Assembly: GCA_963824415.1 (NCBI GenBank)
Contig: CAWGPM010000014.1
Coordinates: 248,001-312,000 of the forward strand
Source of the DNA: JABDQA01 sp963824415
GTDB taxonomy: Bacteria > Desulfobacterota > Desulfobulbia > Desulfobulbales > Desulfocapsaceae
Length of the DNA: 64,000 bases
Direction of reading: 5' to 3'
The notes under the pieces are model-generated. The model ran no database searches, was not told the origin of the DNA, and saw nothing but the letters and a program-made list of their open reading frames with translations. The position numbers were made by a program, and so were the translations under genes. Shown here in pieces: positions 1-8,758 of this stretch (position 1 is the first letter of the stretch; every line of letters begins with the position of its first letter).

Positions 1-870
1 GAATTCGCCCTGGCTCTGAGCAGCGGCAAAAAGACCGAGGGGTTGGTTACCCGGGGCGGCCGGCATATTTTCATGATTCCCTGGCGCGGCCGCACGCTGA
101 TCGGTACGACCAATGTCCCGTTTAACGAGGACCTCGACAAGGTGCGGGTTACCCGTATGGACATCGTCGATTTCCTGCAGGATATCAATGCGATTGTCCC
201 CGGTATAGGTTTGACCGAGCAGGATGTACACTATGCGTTTGCCGGCCTGTACCCGTTGATCAGCGATGAAGTCAAGGCCGATACCTATCAGGGCACCGGC
301 GAGTACCAGGTGGTCGATCACGGTGAACGGGACGGGGTAGACGGAATTATTTCGGTTCTGGGGGCGAAATATACGACGGCCCGGGCAATCGCCGAACAGG
401 CAATGGATATCGTGGCTGCCCGTCTGGATATTTCAGATCGGGGCTGCCGCACTGCTACCGAGCCGCTTTTCGAAGGGCGCATTGCAGACCTGAAAGGATT
501 CATTGCCGAGAAGCAGCAGCACTATGAAGACATCCTCGATCCCGCAACCGTGCATGATCTGATCGTTTCACATGGCAGCGAAATCGACCGGGTGGTAAGC
601 TATCTCAAAAGCCGGCCGGGGTATCTGGAAAAACTCTCCGATACCCGCGAAACATTGGCTGGGGAAGCGGCCTATGCAGTTGAACATGAAATGGCCTGTA
701 CGCTCGATGACGTGGTATTCGCCCGGACCGGTCTGGGGACCATCGGTCATCCGGGGACTGACGTGCTCTTTCGGGTGTGCGAGATTATCGGACCGCTGCT
801 TGGCTGGGGGGAGGAGCGCTATCACCAGGAAATTGCAGTCGTTGAGCGTCGCTATGACTGGGCTGACTAG
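1..870 (+). CDS. glpD: Glycerol-3-phosphate dehydrogenase, C-terminal part (5' truncated by window)
   Basis: FAD-dependent enzyme that oxidises sn-glycerol 3-phosphate to dihydroxyacetone phosphate and feeds electrons to the quinone pool at the cytoplasmic membrane. The frame is open from base 1, so the N-terminal FAD-binding region lies outside the window and about 289 residues remain. Visible are the HIFMIPWRGRTLIGTTN segment (visible residues 22-38), typical of GlpD-type DAO-fold enzymes, then YPLISD and the helical C-terminal domain of the family. The TTG at 43 is an internal codon, not a start. The stop at 868 is followed by a glycosyltransferase on the same strand about 100 bases away. 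Family assignment is firm; whether it works with glycerol or with lipid turnover cannot be seen. Confidence 0.9.
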   Translation, partial: EFALALSSGKKTEGLVTRGGRHIFMIPWRGRTLIGTTNVPFNEDLDKVRVTRMDIVDFLQDINAIVPGIGLTEQDVHYAFAGLYPLISDEVKADTYQGTGEYQVVDHGERDGVDGIISVLGAKYTTARAIAEQAMDIVAARLDISDRGCRTATEPLFEGRIADLKGFIAEKQQHYEDILDPATVHDLIVSHGSEIDRVVSYLKSRPGYLEKLSDTRETLAGEAAYAVEHEMACTLDDVVFARTGLGTIGHPGTDVLFRVCEIIGPLLGWGEERYHQEIAVVERRYDWAD

Positions 871-966
871 CAGGAGTGGCTTGGTTAAACCGCTGTCTGA
901 AAAGCGCGAAACCAATCGGGTACTGGTGTGACAGAGCAGTCGAGTCAATATCGGGAGGACCAACCG

Positions 967-2154
967 GTGGTGGTCCACATTGGGCCGACGCCGTTTTTTT
1001 CCAATCGGGGCTGCCATATCCGCATAATGAATGAAATACGGGGGCTGCAGTCCTGCGGCTGCCGGGTTATTTTATGCACCTATGGGCTTGGCAGCGACGT
1101 GGACGGTGTCGAGGTGCGCCGCATCTGGCCTATTCCAGGGTATACCAAAACCAGTGCCGGGTTTTCGGTGTTCAAGCCCCTGGCGGATGTGCTGCTCTTG
1201 TTTCTGGTCCTCAAGGTAGTCTGGCAGCAACGGGTCACAATCATTCATGGACATCTGCACGAAGGGGCGCTGCTCGGCTGGTGCGTAAAACTGATGCTGT
1301 TCTGGCGCAGGATCCGTCTGGTCATGGATATGCAGGGCAGTCTTTCCGGCGAGTTGCAGGCCTATGGTACCATCAGCAAAAAAGGAATGCTGTATAGAGC
1401 TGTCTACTGGTTTGAGAAACTCATCTATCGGCTGCCGGACTGGATCGTCTGCTCCTCCGAAGCAAGCGTGAGGTTTCTGGAGAGCGCCCGCGGTGGCTCC
1501 GCCGGCCGGGTCGATCTCGTCGGAGACGTCGTGCCCGAGCAGTTTTTCCTGACAGCAGATAAAAATGAGCTGCGCCGGAAACTGAGCATTGCTCTTGAGC
1601 CGGACGTAATCATTTACAGCGGCTCCCTGCTTGCCGGCAAAGGAGTCGATATTCTGCTCGAAGCGCTGATACCTCTCATGGCAGACAATACAGACTGCAT
1701 TTTCGTGCTGGTCGGGTATCCGAAGGAGTGGGTGGAAGAGCAGGTCAACCTGGCCGGTCTTGCGGAGCGCGTCATTTTACCTGGGGAAGTAGACTATTTT
1801 CAGCTTGCAGACTGGCTTGGCGCCGCCGACCTGGCGGTTGACCCGAAACCGTCGGGTTCGGGTGAGGCCAGCGGCAAGATCCTGCATTATATGGGTGCCG
1901 GTCTGCCGGTGGTGTGTTTTCCGACCAAAAACAATATGCATTACCTCGGAGACCATGGCTTTTATGCAGCCGATGAACTGCAGAATCCGGCCGGAAAGGC
2001 CGCGGCTCTCGGTCAGACCATAAAAAAGGCCCTTGCAGATGCTGAGTTGCGTAAAGAATTCGGTGCTTTTGGCAGAAGCCGCATCCGCAGTACCTATTCG
2101 GTTGAAGCGGCTGGAGAGCAGTTGCTGGCTGTTTATCATCAGTTGTCACCGTAG
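967..2154 (+). CDS. Glycosyltransferase family 4 (GT-B fold)
   Basis: Predicted retaining glycosyltransferase that uses a nucleotide-sugar donor at the cytoplasmic side. The N-terminal Rossmann part begins VVHIGPTPFFSNRG and contains the glycine-rich acceptor-side loop. The C-terminal part carries the donor-binding signature around GSGEASGKILHYMGAGLPVV, with the spaced glutamates of GT4 enzymes. I chose the GTG at 967 because GGGAGG lies at 953-958, eight bases upstream. An in-frame GTG at 928 would add 13 residues but has no ribosome binding site. The length of about 395 residues is normal. It sits between glpD and an SDR epimerase, so a role in glycan or glycolipid assembly is likely. Substrate unknown. 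Confidence 0.85.
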   Translation: MVVHIGPTPFFSNRGCHIRIMNEIRGLQSCGCRVILCTYGLGSDVDGVEVRRIWPIPGYTKTSAGFSVFKPLADVLLLFLVLKVVWQQRVTIIHGHLHEGALLGWCVKLMLFWRRIRLVMDMQGSLSGELQAYGTISKKGMLYRAVYWFEKLIYRLPDWIVCSSEASVRFLESARGGSAGRVDLVGDVVPEQFFLTADKNELRRKLSIALEPDVIIYSGSLLAGKGVDILLEALIPLMADNTDCIFVLVGYPKEWVEEQVNLAGLAERVILPGEVDYFQLADWLGAADLAVDPKPSGSGEASGKILHYMGAGLPVVCFPTKNNMHYLGDHGFYAADELQNPAGKAAALGQTIKKALADAELRKEFGAFGRSRIRSTYSVEAAGEQLLAVYHQLSP

Positions 2155-2221
2155 CTCGAATCGAGTTGGGTGTTTCTGATCACTCCGGTTGGGCACCTTT
2201 TGCAAGCACTGTAACCAAGAA

Positions 2222-2237
2222 TTGTATAAGAATACAA
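2222..2237. promoter_or_regulatory. Inverted repeat in the promoter region of the SDR gene
   Basis: The sequence TTGTAT AAGA ATACAA is a perfect 6-bp inverted repeat about 27 bases before the start codon of the epimerase gene. It overlaps a possible -10 element (TATAAG, 2225-2230), with a TTGCAA at 2200-2205 that would be a -35 with a long 19-base spacer. It could be an operator, but this is one short site and may be chance. Confidence 0.25.
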
Positions 2238-2263
2238 ATAAATGATATTGCAAGGAGTTAACC

Positions 2264-3247
2264 ATGAAAATTCTGGTAACCGGGGGAACCGGATTCACCG
2301 GCAAGGCGTTGGTCCGTCGCCTGCTCGATGACGGACATCAAGTCATAGCGCTGGACTTCCAGGAAGGGCTGAAGACCCAGGAACTGCGGGATTGGGGCGC
2401 AGAGGTGGTGATCGGTACGGTGACCGACAAGGAAGTCGTCGAGCGCTGCATGAAAGGTGTGGATGTGGTCCACCACCTGGCTGCTGCCTTCAGGCAACTC
2501 AACGTTCCCAACAGCTATTACTGGGATGTCAATGTGCAGGGGACACAGAACGTCCTCGAGGCCGCCTGGCGGGAAAAGGTTCAGAAATTTGTCTACTGCA
2601 GTACCTGCGGTGTGCACGGCAACGTCGACAATCCTCCAGGCGACGAGAACAGCCCGATAAACGCGGCCGATTATTACCAGCAGACCAAGTATGAGGCGGA
2701 GCCGATCGTCAAGCAGTATCAGCTCAAAGGCATGCCGACCACCATCCTGCGACCGGCCGCAATCTACGGCCCCGGCGATCCGGAGCGGTTTTTCATGATC
2801 TTCAAGCGGGTCAGCAAGGGCACGTTTCCGATGTTCGGCAACGGCAAGACCCTGTATCATCCGCTCTATATCGATCATCTGGTCGATGCCCATGTTCTGG
2901 CCCAGGAACCGGGCAAGGGCGACGGCGAAGCCTACCTGATTGCCGACGAGCATTATCTGCCAATTCAGACGCTGGTGGAAAAGACGGCTGCGGCCTTGAA
3001 TGTGGAGGTCAAAATTCCGCACCTGCCGATCTGGCCGGTGATTATTGTCGGTCATATCTGCGAAAAAGCCTGCAAGCCCTTTAAGATCACCCCGCCGATT
3101 TTCCCCCGCCGGGTGGACTGGTACCGCCAGAACCGGGCATTCAACATCGATAAAGCAAAGCGCGATCTTGGCTATGCCCCCAATATCAGTATCGATGAGG
3201 GACTGCGCAGAACGGCGGCCTGGTATAAAGCGGAGGGTTACCTCTAG
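2264..3247 (+). CDS. NAD-dependent epimerase/dehydratase (extended SDR)
   Basis: 327-residue extended short-chain dehydrogenase/reductase. The N-terminal Rossmann motif TGGTGFTG (residues 6-13) binds NAD(P). The catalytic YxxxK is in DYYQQTKYEAE near residue 145, and STCGVHG supplies the upstream serine position. The proline/glycine segment LRPAAIYGPGD is typical of nucleotide-sugar epimerases and 3-beta-HSD-like members. A clear ribosome binding site (AAGGAG) lies before the ATG. It follows the glycosyltransferase on the same strand, so sugar or isoprenoid-linked substrates are plausible; the sequence does not settle the substrate. Confidence 0.85.
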   Translation: MKILVTGGTGFTGKALVRRLLDDGHQVIALDFQEGLKTQELRDWGAEVVIGTVTDKEVVERCMKGVDVVHHLAAAFRQLNVPNSYYWDVNVQGTQNVLEAAWREKVQKFVYCSTCGVHGNVDNPPGDENSPINAADYYQQTKYEAEPIVKQYQLKGMPTTILRPAAIYGPGDPERFFMIFKRVSKGTFPMFGNGKTLYHPLYIDHLVDAHVLAQEPGKGDGEAYLIADEHYLPIQTLVEKTAAALNVEVKIPHLPIWPVIIVGHICEKACKPFKITPPIFPRRVDWYRQNRAFNIDKAKRDLGYAPNISIDEGLRRTAAWYKAEGYL

Positions 3248-3286
3248 GAGGTTCCAGGCCTGGCTCGATATTCTGCAGCCGTCTGT

Positions 3287-4423
3287 TCAGCCTCCGGCAG
3301 TGAAATTAAAATAATCCCGGATATAGGTTTTGCACCAGCGCCAGATAGCGCGGGGATGTTCGAAGAGCCGGACCTTCCAGTATGATGGCCCGCTCAAACA
3401 TCCATAATAGACCTGAACCCACCAGGTGGAGGGCCAGAAGGTATCCTTGGCCAGGGCCGGCAGTTGTTTCAGCGCGATATCCTTGAGCCGGCGCCTGGGC
3501 CAGCCTCGGTAGGGGCTGGCCGCTGCGTCCGGGATTTTCCTCACGTCAAGGTGCAGCAAATCGATAACCTCCTGCTTCCAGGGGGTTACGAAGTGGAGAC
3601 GGGACAGGATGTCCAGCAAGCGTGGCTCAAACCGGCGCACTAAATCCCAATCGATGCATACCAGCTGAGACTCAACGAGGCTGATGATATCGGCAACATT
3701 GATGAGCCGGAATTCCTCATAAGTCAGCGGTGCCGCAAGACCATGAAGATAGAGGTAGTGAAGATTTTCCTCCAGGTTAAGTGTGAGGGCCTGCTGGTCA
3801 TGTATCGAAATGAGTTCTGCCGAACCGGATGATTTTTCGATCGGCCATAATGGATACTGCTGCTGGAGCGGCAGAAGATTGTGGTGCAGTTCGATATTGA
3901 TCGGCAACCCTTCCAAGGCTTTGATCATCGGGGCGAGATGATAATAATCATCGGGTATAGCATGATTTTTCTGCTCCCGGTAGCCCATTTTGGCAAGGGT
4001 CTGCCGGGCCTTTTTCAGATCAGTCTTAGCGACCAGAAGATCGATGTCGCGCATCGGTCTTAGTCCAGGCTCGCTATAAACGAAATTTGCCAGGGCAATG
4101 CCTTTGACCAGCAGCACTTCAATCTGTTGTTGACGGCAGGCCTCGAGAATCTCTGCGAGTGCTTCATTTCTGAGCTGGTTTGACCGCCTGGTGCGCAGGT
4201 ACAGTGACTGCAGGTCCCGGCGGCTGGATCTGGGCAGCTTGAAACCGAGCGCGGTAAGATGTTTATAGAGCAGGGAACTGAGGCCCTGCTGCTCGGCATT
4301 GCGGATAAGTTCTTCCCAGCTGGATGGAGCGCTGCCAAATGATGAAAGGGCGCGGTCCAGGACCTGATACATGGGGGCATGCCCCTGGTCGCGGGCACAC
4401 AAACCGAGGATGGTTCGAATCAT
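3287..4423 (-). CDS. Nucleotidyltransferase family protein (NTP_transf_5 type)
   Basis: 378-residue protein of the uncharacterised nucleotidyltransferase family often found with HPr-kinase-like and PqqD genes. The active-site region is VLLVKGIALANFVY followed by PMRDIDLLV (near residues 113-140), where the DxD of RDIDLLV is the expected metal-binding pair of a polymerase-beta-fold nucleotidyltransferase. Its start codon overlaps the stop of the upstream kinase-like gene (ATGA), so the two are translationally coupled. The transferred nucleotide and the acceptor are unknown. Convergent with the epimerase gene. Confidence 0.8.
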   Translation of the reverse strand: MIRTILGLCARDQGHAPMYQVLDRALSSFGSAPSSWEELIRNAEQQGLSSLLYKHLTALGFKLPRSSRRDLQSLYLRTRRSNQLRNEALAEILEACRQQQIEVLLVKGIALANFVYSEPGLRPMRDIDLLVAKTDLKKARQTLAKMGYREQKNHAIPDDYYHLAPMIKALEGLPINIELHHNLLPLQQQYPLWPIEKSSGSAELISIHDQQALTLNLEENLHYLYLHGLAAPLTYEEFRLINVADIISLVESQLVCIDWDLVRRFEPRLLDILSRLHFVTPWKQEVIDLLHLDVRKIPDAAASPYRGWPRRRLKDIALKQLPALAKDTFWPSTWWVQVYYGCLSGPSYWKVRLFEHPRAIWRWCKTYIRDYFNFTAGG

Positions 4424-5301
4424 TTATTCCTGGACGATATGGTCAGGGTCCTATCAATTGCTTCGGCAAGGCCTGCAAAACTGTCATAGCGGAGCAGATA
4501 GGCCGGTGTGGTCCGGGCAAGGCCCACGATCTGCCTGAAGCCATGGTCTTCCAGATTGCGGGCGTTGGCGTGGCATTGCATCAGCAGGCCGACCAGCCTG
4601 GCCGTGCTGATTCTCTCAATTTCAAGTGGTGAGCCTGCTTGATACTGCGGCAACAGGACCAGGGCCGGGTGCGGCGGCACCGAACCCCTGTCAGCTTTGG
4701 TTTTTCGATCCATATTATCGTCGGTTTCACCAGCGAGTTGCGGTGTGAGAAGCGCTCCATGGCGGTCCCGCAGCATGTCCTGCCAGACATTTGTTGCGCA
4801 TGCTTCAATCAGGGGCAAAGCGCCTGATTTCAGGCAAACAGGTCTGGTAAAAAATTCGATGGGTTTGGCTGCCTGCTCATCAATGAAGATCAGTTCATCG
4901 GTGAGATAGCGATAACCGCAGTTGGTCAGCCACCAGACCAGCGTGCTCTTGCCCGCCCCACTCTGGCCGGGAATCAGTATCAACCGGTCTTCGCCTATGA
5001 CACTGCCGCAGTGCAGGGCCGCGCCGCCGCCCGTTTCGTCGAGCAGATGAAATATCACCCGGTCATACAGAATTGCGGCGCATTGTACTTTTGATTGGCC
5101 TTCGAAAATCGAAACTGCATCTTCGAATACCGAGAACGTGTCTGACCCCTCAGCAAAGGCAAGGCTCAATCGGGGAGCGGCAACCGCCGATTCCGGGGTG
5201 AGCAGGCCATGGAAAAGCAGGACCAGAAGCTCGGACGAGGATGGGTCTTGGGCCTGAACTGCAACGTCTGCGCCGGCAAAGGAAATACGATAATTAATCA
5301 T
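4420..5301 (-). CDS. HPr kinase-like P-loop protein (HprK-related)
   Basis: Small-molecule or protein kinase-like ATPase related to the C-terminal domain of HPr kinase/phosphorylase. The Walker A loop GQSGAGKST sits at residues 112-120 from the chosen start, preceded by ALHCGSV and followed by TDELIFID, which matches the acidic region of the HprK fold. I chose the ATG at 5301 (MINYRISFAG). A TTG at 5352, overlapping the upstream pqqD-like stop by 17 bases, would add 17 residues; neither start has a clear ribosome binding site. It lies between the PqqD-like and nucleotidyltransferase genes. In lasso-peptide and exosortase-type loci such kinases modify peptides or unknown partners; no PTS protein is seen here. 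Confidence 0.8.
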   Translation of the reverse strand: MINYRISFAGADVAVQAQDPSSSELLVLLFHGLLTPESAVAAPRLSLAFAEGSDTFSVFEDAVSIFEGQSKVQCAAILYDRVIFHLLDETGGGAALHCGSVIGEDRLILIPGQSGAGKSTLVWWLTNCGYRYLTDELIFIDEQAAKPIEFFTRPVCLKSGALPLIEACATNVWQDMLRDRHGALLTPQLAGETDDNMDRKTKADRGSVPPHPALVLLPQYQAGSPLEIERISTARLVGLLMQCHANARNLEDHGFRQIVGLARTTPAYLLRYDSFAGLAEAIDRTLTISSRNK

Positions 5302-5335
5302 AGAGATTGGGTGGCGGCGGTAAAAGTTGTGGAAC

Positions 5336-5617
5336 TCATTTGAGTTCAGCAATATTTTGATCGATGAGTCGATTGATCAGAGTGATCACGTCGAGTTCGA
5401 TCTGAGCGCTGCTCTCGGGGTAATGCGTTGACAGAAGAACGATAATGTCTGAGACGCTTCTGCTCCCATCACAGAGGTTCCAGATAAGCGCTCCTGTTTC
5501 ATTGAGATACAGCGATGTCGTCAAGGTTGGGTGATAGACGGTGATCTCTTGGTCAAATTCTTCAAGCAGGTATCCATCTTTTAGAACAACACGTTTTTTG
5601 GTGTCTGATTTCTGCAT
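5336..5617 (-). CDS. PqqD family protein
   Basis: 93-residue PqqD-like protein. The fold is a small winged-helix-like domain that in RiPP pathways binds a precursor leader peptide. Diagnostic features are LNETGALIWNLCDGSRSVSDII (the family's hydrophobic strand plus helix) and a C-terminal helix rich in Leu/Ile. First gene of a three-gene unit with the HprK-like and nucleotidyltransferase genes. No radical SAM enzyme, transglutaminase or Asn-synthetase-like cyclase is next to it and I found no convincing precursor peptide nearby, so it may belong to the HprK-related-A system rather than to a classical RiPP pathway. Confidence 0.8.
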   Translation of the reverse strand: MQKSDTKKRVVLKDGYLLEEFDQEITVYHPTLTTSLYLNETGALIWNLCDGSRSVSDIIVLLSTHYPESSAQIELDVITLINRLIDQNIAELK

Positions 5618-5986
5618 TTTTATCGATCAAAACGGGGTGCGTATGGTAGGAATGGTTCTGGCAACTGGGAGCCTTGGTTGTCCATGGAAATCAAAGAAAC
5701 TTAAGGGGTGTGAACAATTTTGTATAGCCGTCTGCGGGACGAAATGAGCATAAGATACCATGTTTCAATTGGCGCTGCTTCCGGTGTTGGATTACCATAT
5801 TGAGCCCCGATATGACAGTAATAATTGACCGGCAGACTCCCTCTTTCCAGCATTGCGACTGCTGTTTTGTGATCAATGCGGTGCCAGAAAAGGAGTCACT
5901 CAGTCCAGGGGCGTGCAGGAAACCACCGTGTCGTTTCTTTCTTTGAAGCCGTCGTATCAAAGTTCTAATAACTCCTATCTTACCAG
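5618..5986. other. Divergent intergenic region between pqqD-like gene and MFS gene
   Basis: About 370 bases between divergently oriented genes, so it should hold both promoters. Short open frames exist on both strands, but none has a ribosome binding site with a credible protein, and I see no precursor-like peptide, strong hairpin or repeat. Confidence 0.4.
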
Positions 5987-7225
5987 ATGAATTCAGAGAT
6001 CGAGCCATTGCCTCAGGCTGAATTGAAGCGGAGGAAAATACCGGAAGGTTTTGCCAGGCAGGTGATCGTGTTGGCTGCCTGCAAACTGCTGATCAATACC
6101 GGCCGCCGGTTTATCTACCCGTTCGCACCGGTCTTGAGCAGAAGCCTCGAGGTGCCGCTTACCGCGATCACGACAATTATCGCGGCCGGGCAGCTCACCT
6201 CACTTCTGGGCATGTTCGCCGGGCCTCTGGCGGACCGCCTTGGCTGCCGTATGATGATGCGTACGGGGCTTGCCATGCTCGCCGTAGGTATGCTTGTCTG
6301 CGGGCTGGTCCCGCTCTATTGGCCGATCTTTCTTGGCCTGATTATCGCTAGTTTGGGCAAGAGTATTTTCGATCCGGCCATGCAGGCCTATATCGGCAAT
6401 AATGTGCCGTTCGAGAGACGGGGCAGAATTATCGGCATCGTCGAAACCGCCTGGGCCGGCAGTACCTTGATCGGTATCCCCGCCATGGCCCTGATTATCG
6501 ATAGCATGGGGTTGCCGAGCTCATTTTTCCTGCTTGCACTATTAGGCGCCGCCGGCTGGCTGATGATGGGGAGGTTGATTCCCGCGGATTCGGGGGCTTC
6601 GTCCCCTCAGTCCGGCAACATCCGCCTGCTCGCCACCCTCAAAGAATTGGCCCGGGTGCGCCCGGCCCTGGGAATGCTCTGTTTCGGATTCATGATTTCA
6701 GTTGCCAACGACGCAATTTTCGTCGTTTATGGGGCCTGGTTCGAGCAGGATTTTTTGGTCTCGGTCATTACCCTCGGTTTCAGCACTGTGGCCATCGGCA
6801 GTGCCGAACTCGTTGGCGAAGGTCTGACTTCGCTGTTTTCCGATCGACTTGGTCTGAAAAAAGCCCTGCTCCTGGGCCTGGTGGCATCGATTTGTTCCTA
6901 TCTGCTGCTGCCGGTGATCGGTCAGAATCTGGCTTCGGCGATGGTGGGCCTGTTCCTGCTGTTCCTGAGTTTCGAATTCACCATGGTAACCAGCTTTTCA
7001 CTCTGCACCGAGTTGATGCCCGGTTCGCGGGCAACCATGATGGCGGGCTATTATGCAACCTCAGGGATCGGCAGGATGCTCGGTGTGCTGCTTGGCGGTC
7101 TGGCCTGGAAATCTGCGGGGATCACCGGAGTCGCCATGAGTTCTGCCGGGCTGACCTCAGTTGGTTTGCTGGCTCTGATCTGGGGCCTGCGGGGCTGGAA
7201 ACATGGCGGCACAACGTCGGCTTGA
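5987..7225 (+). CDS. Major facilitator superfamily transporter
   Basis: 412-residue MFS permease with about twelve predicted membrane segments split by a hydrophilic central loop (around PADSGASSPQSGN). The loop between helices 2 and 3 carries GPLADRLGCRMMMRTG, the family signature (GxxxDRxGrr). A second copy of this type of motif, FSDRLGLKKALL, begins the C-terminal half. No strong ribosome binding site precedes the ATG at 5987, so the start could lie slightly downstream. Substrate cannot be predicted; a drug or sugar-derivative exporter is typical of the closest-looking families. Confidence 0.8.
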   Translation: MNSEIEPLPQAELKRRKIPEGFARQVIVLAACKLLINTGRRFIYPFAPVLSRSLEVPLTAITTIIAAGQLTSLLGMFAGPLADRLGCRMMMRTGLAMLAVGMLVCGLVPLYWPIFLGLIIASLGKSIFDPAMQAYIGNNVPFERRGRIIGIVETAWAGSTLIGIPAMALIIDSMGLPSSFFLLALLGAAGWLMMGRLIPADSGASSPQSGNIRLLATLKELARVRPALGMLCFGFMISVANDAIFVVYGAWFEQDFLVSVITLGFSTVAIGSAELVGEGLTSLFSDRLGLKKALLLGLVASICSYLLLPVIGQNLASAMVGLFLLFLSFEFTMVTSFSLCTELMPGSRATMMAGYYATSGIGRMLGVLLGGLAWKSAGITGVAMSSAGLTSVGLLALIWGLRGWKHGGTTSA

Positions 7226-7274
7226 GCCGCGGAGATCCGGTGGTGGATATCTGATCAGCTGACGAGTGTTGACC

Positions 7275-7601
7275 TCAGCCTGCTTTATTCTGGTGGTAGA
7301 AGATCGGGGCCAGAATGAGCCACTCAAATTTTTGGGTGAATTCTATGGCCACTCCATCGCGGTCTTTTCGGGCAATGACACCTGAGATATTGTCGACCAC
7401 CAGGCGGCTGTGTGTGCCCTCCAGAATGATCTCGATCGTATAGCGCTGGGCCACTTCAGGCTGATCAGCGGTCTCCAGGAAGAAACCAGCCATACTCAAA
7501 TCGCGCAAGGTTCCCTGGTAGCGCTTATCTCCGTCTATCAGAATGCAGGTGGCTCTGGAAACATCCGGTAATCGGTAAGACTCTCTACGCTCGTCATGCA
7601 T
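7275..7601 (-). CDS. PilZ domain protein
   Basis: 108-residue single-domain PilZ protein, a likely c-di-GMP receptor. It begins MHDERRESYRLP, giving the RxxxR motif (RRESYR). DLSMAGFF supplies the (D/N)xSxxG motif about 27 residues later. Both are needed for c-di-GMP binding in this family. A GGGGGAG ribosome binding site precedes the ATG at 7601. It is not obviously in an operon: the MFS gene converges on it and about 300 non-coding bases follow upstream. Output partner unknown. Confidence 0.85.
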   Translation of the reverse strand: MHDERRESYRLPDVSRATCILIDGDKRYQGTLRDLSMAGFFLETADQPEVAQRYTIEIILEGTHSRLVVDNISGVIARKDRDGVAIEFTQKFEWLILAPIFYHQNKAG

Positions 7602-7900
7602 AGCGGTACTCCCCCTGGGTTGGGTTAAAGGCCGGCAACTACTAAAGCGCTGACAGGCAGCCTGACAAATGACTTGTACTTGATAATCATATAATTGCCC
7701 GTAATAAAGTCAAGAAAATCCATATAATCCGTCTCAACCCGAAAAGCATTGTCTGGTTTTTCAGAAGAGATCGCATGGCTGGAAGCGGGATGTACGGAGC
7801 CGGCAGGGAAGTTTTCCCGGCCGGCCCCGCATTTACTTTGAGCGGCTGTCTGAGTAACTGGAGCCTTGCGCCTCAGCCGCGCTTGACCAGGATCTCAGCA
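7602..7900. other. Non-coding region with a hairpin after the DUF4405 gene
   Basis: This 300-base stretch separates the PilZ gene (start at 7601) from the end of the DUF4405 gene (7901), both on the minus strand. A hairpin with arms 7799-7810 and 7814-7825 (GCCGG..GGGAA / TTCCC..CCGGC) lies just after the DUF4405 stop and may slow or end transcription, but it lacks a T-tract. The AT-rich part around 7680-7700 probably holds the PilZ promoter. Confidence 0.35.
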
Positions 7901-8758
7901 TCACTTGGAAACGACAATATCATGGAGCGCCTCAAACACGCCCATCGGATCGATATCGTTGGCCTCAGCGATATCTTTAATGCTCATATCGGGCTGGGCG
8001 GTGATGTTCTTTTGGCCAAGTTTGGCGATGATATCATCGGGATCAAGGCCGTACTCTGCACAGGTTTCGGCAAGTATTTTCTTGCCCCAACCAGATTTGG
8101 GAGCATCCGGAAATGCGGCAACACCGGCTGCCGGGGCCATGCCCTCAGCAGCGGGAGTGATCGCGGCCGGCTTGACAATTTCATAAATCTGCTGGGGTGA
8201 GCGTTTGTTCCTGGCGGCGATATCTTTCAGGATATCCTCCCCGCCATTGACTTCGATGCCCGCTGCCTGAAGCAGCTCGAGACTTTTGTCGAGATCGATG
8301 TTTTCCCGTCTGGTTAACATTTTCAAAGAAGATGATTCGGCATGACCGTAGGGTGGATCCCCATATTTTGCCGAGGCGCTGTCCTTGAAATATGCAGATA
8401 CATCAATGATCGTGCTCATGGGTGGCACATTGTAATAGGTACCCACGATAAAGAGCAGCGTGAGCGCCAGGGCCACATTGAACGGAGCCGTGAAAACCTT
8501 GACCTGCCGGGCTTTATTCTTCATATAGGCTACTATTGGTTTCCAGTTATAGTAGATGTGCAGCCCGCCCGCGATCAGAAACAGAACGCCCACCGTGGTG
8601 TGCTGGGCACCCCAGTCGCCTTTGCTCAGCCCGAGAAAACGCCAGTCCGCCCAGTTGGCAATCCGGCCTTCTGGTACCACATACAAAATGATGGAGTTGA
8701 TAATCAGTACAACCAGCGACAGCAGCATGGTCATCGAGGTGATTTTTCTCATGTTCAT
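7901..8758 (-). CDS. DUF4405 cytochrome b-like membrane protein with helical repeats (copy A)
   Basis: 285-residue protein. The N-terminal half resembles DUF4405 / cytochrome b561-type membrane domains: transmembrane helices at about 7-25 and 45-65 and one near 95-115, with conserved HTTVG and HIYYNWKP histidines that could bind haem. The C-terminal half is soluble, with two related helical units, each ending in a motif like SPQQIYEIV or DPMGVFEAL. The ATG at 8758 was chosen because AAGGA lies eight bases upstream and because this start matches the homologous gene at 52774-53640. Divergent from a ZraP-like periplasmic protein. Function unknown; electron transfer at the membrane is the likely theme. 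Confidence 0.75.
   Translation of the reverse strand: MNMRKITSMTMLLSLVVLIINSIILYVVPEGRIANWADWRFLGLSKGDWGAQHTTVGVLFLIAGGLHIYYNWKPIVAYMKNKARQVKVFTAPFNVALALTLLFIVGTYYNVPPMSTIIDVSAYFKDSASAKYGDPPYGHAESSSLKMLTRRENIDLDKSLELLQAAGIEVNGGEDILKDIAARNKRSPQQIYEIVKPAAITPAAEGMAPAAGVAAFPDAPKSGWGKKILAETCAEYGLDPDDIIAKLGQKNITAQPDMSIKDIAEANDIDPMGVFEALHDIVVSK

Noticed and set aside
43..870. Complete gene beginning at the TTG codon at 43
   Set aside because: The frame is open to base 1 and residues before 43 continue the GlpD protein; the gene is simply cut by the window edge.
2190..2206. Sigma-54 promoter (GGGCACC...TTGCAA) before the SDR gene
   Set aside because: The distance between the GG and GC elements is eight or nine bases instead of the required ten.
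5691..6008. 105-residue frame as a RiPP precursor for the PqqD cluster
   Set aside because: No ribosome binding site, no leader/core-like pattern and composition typical of non-coding DNA. It overlaps the MFS start on the other strand.
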